NCBI GenBank assembly: GCA_019410445.1 | Contig: DXSO01000082.1 | Coordinates: forward strand, 1 to 7,341 | Origin: Sutterella sp. | GTDB taxonomy: Bacteria; Pseudomonadota; Gammaproteobacteria; Burkholderiales; Burkholderiaceae_F | DNA length: 7,341 bases | Direction of reading: 5' to 3' | Shown: piece after piece, positions 6,186 to 7,341 of the stretch | Layout: each line of letters opens with the position of its first letter | Numbering within the stretch: the first letter of the stretch is position 1 | Made by a program: the position numbers and the translations under genes | The notes under the pieces: model-generated | What the model saw: the letters and a program-made list of their open reading frames with translations, nothing else | The model's database searches: none | Told to the model about the DNA's origin: nothing

Positions 6186-6992
6186 ATGCGTCAGGTCTTT
6201 CTCAGCACCCCCTGGCTTCACTCCCCGGCCGATCCCGACATCGTAAGGTTTTTCAACACCAACGGCCGCTGGCAGCGCCTGCCGGCCGGCGGATGCATCT
6301 TCAACGGCGGAGATCGAGGCGAAGTGGCGCTTGTTCTTGCGGGACTCGGTGCATTCTCATTTCAAGACTTGCGCGGTCACAACCACATTTTCACTTTAGT
6401 TCTGCCGGGACGCCTAATGGGTGACGTTGACGGCCTGTGCGCTTCCACGGTCAATGTCACGGATCAAGCCCTTCGAGAGACTGAAGTGCGCCTCGTGCAA
6501 AGAGAACAATTCGTACGATTTCTTGATAAAAATCCTGCCATCCAGCGCAAACATGCTCTTGGAGTCATTGCCGATCATGAATCCGACATGGAAGGCATGA
6601 TTGCCAATTTCACGCTGCCGGCAGCTGAACGAATGGCAACTCTGTTTTCGAGTCTTGTGCTTAATCTGCAGCTTTCTCTTGATGCCGATGGGTTCTATCA
6701 CCATGACCGTTGGCTCAATACCATTGAAATCTCGCAGGTCGTCGCCGTAGCTCGTCCCACGGTGTCGGCGATTCTTAATCGCTGGCTCAAACTCGGACTG
6801 ATTCGCAAAACAGGACGACACGTAGCGATCTCTTCCGAGCTTTTTAAAAATTTGCGTGACTGGACCAATCAAGGTGCCGTTCCTGCTGCAAAAATCCGCA
6901 AACGTCGACGTCCTCAGACTGAAACTTCACAAAGTTTTCCGCACAGACCACTGGCTTTCCAGGAGTCTGAAAACAGCCCTGAAAACGCATGA
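6186..6992 (+). CDS. Crp/Fnr-family transcriptional regulator
   Basis: A 268-residue DNA-binding regulator. Residues about 25-115 resemble the beta-roll sensor domain of the family (WQRLPAGGCIFNGGDRGE, then FTLVLPGRLMGDVDGL). About 118-162 is the dimer helix, and 170-225 is a Crp-type winged helix with a helix-turn-helix at 178-206 (recognition helix around ARPTVSAILNRWLK). The Arg-Ser and Gly-Glu residues that hold cAMP in CRP are not evident, and there is no N-terminal cysteine cluster of the FNR type (only C37 and C85), so the signal sensed is unknown. The protein continues past the wing with a basic stretch KIRKRRRP (237-244) and a polar tail, making it longer than usual. The ATG at 6186 has GAGG 6 nt upstream. 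It is divergent from bamA and 135 bp before a cytochrome c peroxidase gene, its most likely local target. I cannot assign a gene name. Confidence 0.88.
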   Translation: MRQVFLSTPWLHSPADPDIVRFFNTNGRWQRLPAGGCIFNGGDRGEVALVLAGLGAFSFQDLRGHNHIFTLVLPGRLMGDVDGLCASTVNVTDQALRETEVRLVQREQFVRFLDKNPAIQRKHALGVIADHESDMEGMIANFTLPAAERMATLFSSLVLNLQLSLDADGFYHHDRWLNTIEISQVVAVARPTVSAILNRWLKLGLIRKTGRHVAISSELFKNLRDWTNQGAVPAAKIRKRRRPQTETSQSFPHRPLAFQESENSPENA

Positions 6993-7027
6993 TTGGAACA
7001 AGCTATTAACTACGTAGAAAATTAGTA

Positions 7028-7057
7028 TTGGACGTTCCTTTCTCCTTTCCATACGAT
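7028..7057 (+). promoter_or_regulatory. Weak candidate promoter before the peroxidase gene
   Basis: TTGGAC (7028-7033) and TACGAT (7052-7057) are spaced by 18 nt, matching 3 and 4 of 6 sigma-70 consensus bases. Upstream in the same 135-bp gap are the palindrome CTACGTAG (7010-7017) and a GGAAC/GTTCC inverted pair (6995-6999 and 7034-7038) that could be regulator sites. No clear terminator follows the regulator gene, so readthrough from it is also possible. Confidence 0.25.
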
Positions 7058-7127
7058 CTTTTTTGCAAGCGTCAGGAATTCGTCCCATCCGACGACTCTG
7101 TCGATGCATTCATCAAAGGAGAGAGAA

Positions 7128-7341
7128 ATGAAAAAATTCACCCTTACTTGTGTCGCAGCCGCAACTCTGCTGTCCGTGTCAGTTGTTCAAGCCGCAGAAC
7201 CGGTCGATCCGATTGAACCGGTTGAAGTCAAAAACCCCGCTCTGGTTGAACTCGGCAAAATGCTCTTTTTCGAGCCGCGTCTGTCTCGCTCAGGATTCAT
7301 TTCCTGCAACAGCTGCCACAACCTGGCCACCGGCGGTGTTG
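7128..7341 (+). CDS. Di-heme cytochrome c peroxidase, N-terminal part (cut by window edge)
   Basis: The first 71 codons of a periplasmic enzyme of the bacterial di-heme peroxidase family, which reduces hydrogen peroxide to water with electrons from small cytochromes. Residues 1-22 are a signal peptide (MKKFTLT, a hydrophobic Ala/Leu/Val core, VQA before AEP). Then comes the family opening LGKMLFFEPRLSRSG (42-56) and the first heme site CNSCH (60-64), followed by NLATGGV. This is the start of the N-terminal heme domain; the second heme and its ligands lie beyond the window. The start has a strong AAGGAG 6 nt before the ATG. Lying just after a Crp/Fnr-type regulator, it may be controlled by oxygen or peroxide, which is inference. 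Related family members such as MauG cannot be fully excluded from so short a piece. Confidence 0.88.
   Translation, partial: MKKFTLTCVAAATLLSVSVVQAAEPVDPIEPVEVKNPALVELGKMLFFEPRLSRSGFISCNSCHNLATGGV

Noticed and set aside
5873..6424. Plus-strand frame of 183 codons across the divergent region into the regulator gene
   Set aside because: It overlaps the start of bamA and the regulator gene in another frame, is rich in Ser, Arg and Cys with no domain, and has no ribosome site.
6944..6969. Terminator for the regulator gene (CAGAC/GTCTG with inner CTGG/CCAG)
   Set aside because: It lies inside the coding region before the stop codon and is followed by an A-rich run, not Ts.
7028..7216. Plus-strand frame of 62 codons overlapping the peroxidase start
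   Set aside because: It is in a different frame from the peroxidase gene, which has a signal peptide, a CNSCH heme site and a strong ribosome site.

Overview
The window looks like ordinary core chromosome of a Gram-negative bacterium, most likely a betaproteobacterium. The style of the BamA, LpxA and LpxD proteins, moderate GC, and the mix of envelope genes with a periplasmic di-heme peroxidase bring the Sutterellaceae/Burkholderiales to mind, but that family-level guess rests on recognition alone. I see no insertion sequence, tRNA, rRNA, CRISPR array or phage gene.

Minus strand, read from about 5900 down to 42: an outer-membrane-biogenesis cluster in the order bamA - skp - lpxD - fabZ - lpxA. 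BamA inserts beta-barrel proteins into the outer membrane, Skp escorts the unfolded barrels across the periplasm, LpxA and LpxD add the acyl chains of lipid A, and FabZ supplies the fatty-acid side of the same acyl-ACP pool. All five genes look intact. A good intrinsic terminator lies directly after lpxA, so lpxB, usually the next gene, is not in this transcription unit. The spacers between genes are wide (187, 114, 141 and 167 bp), and each holds stem-loop potential. The most striking is the fabZ-lpxA spacer, with four consecutive hairpins.

A 293-bp divergent control region (5893-6185) separates bamA from a plus-strand gene for a Crp/Fnr-family regulator (6186-6992). After a 135-bp gap comes the start of a periplasmic di-heme cytochrome c peroxidase gene, cut off by the window edge at 7341. 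The regulator may control this peroxidase, but no convincing Crp/Fnr box is visible.

I found no clear undescribed system. The points most worth a second look are the structured spacers, the possible attenuator before lpxD, the missing lpxB, the poor ribosome sites of bamA and fabZ, and the inverted repeat between bamA and the regulator.
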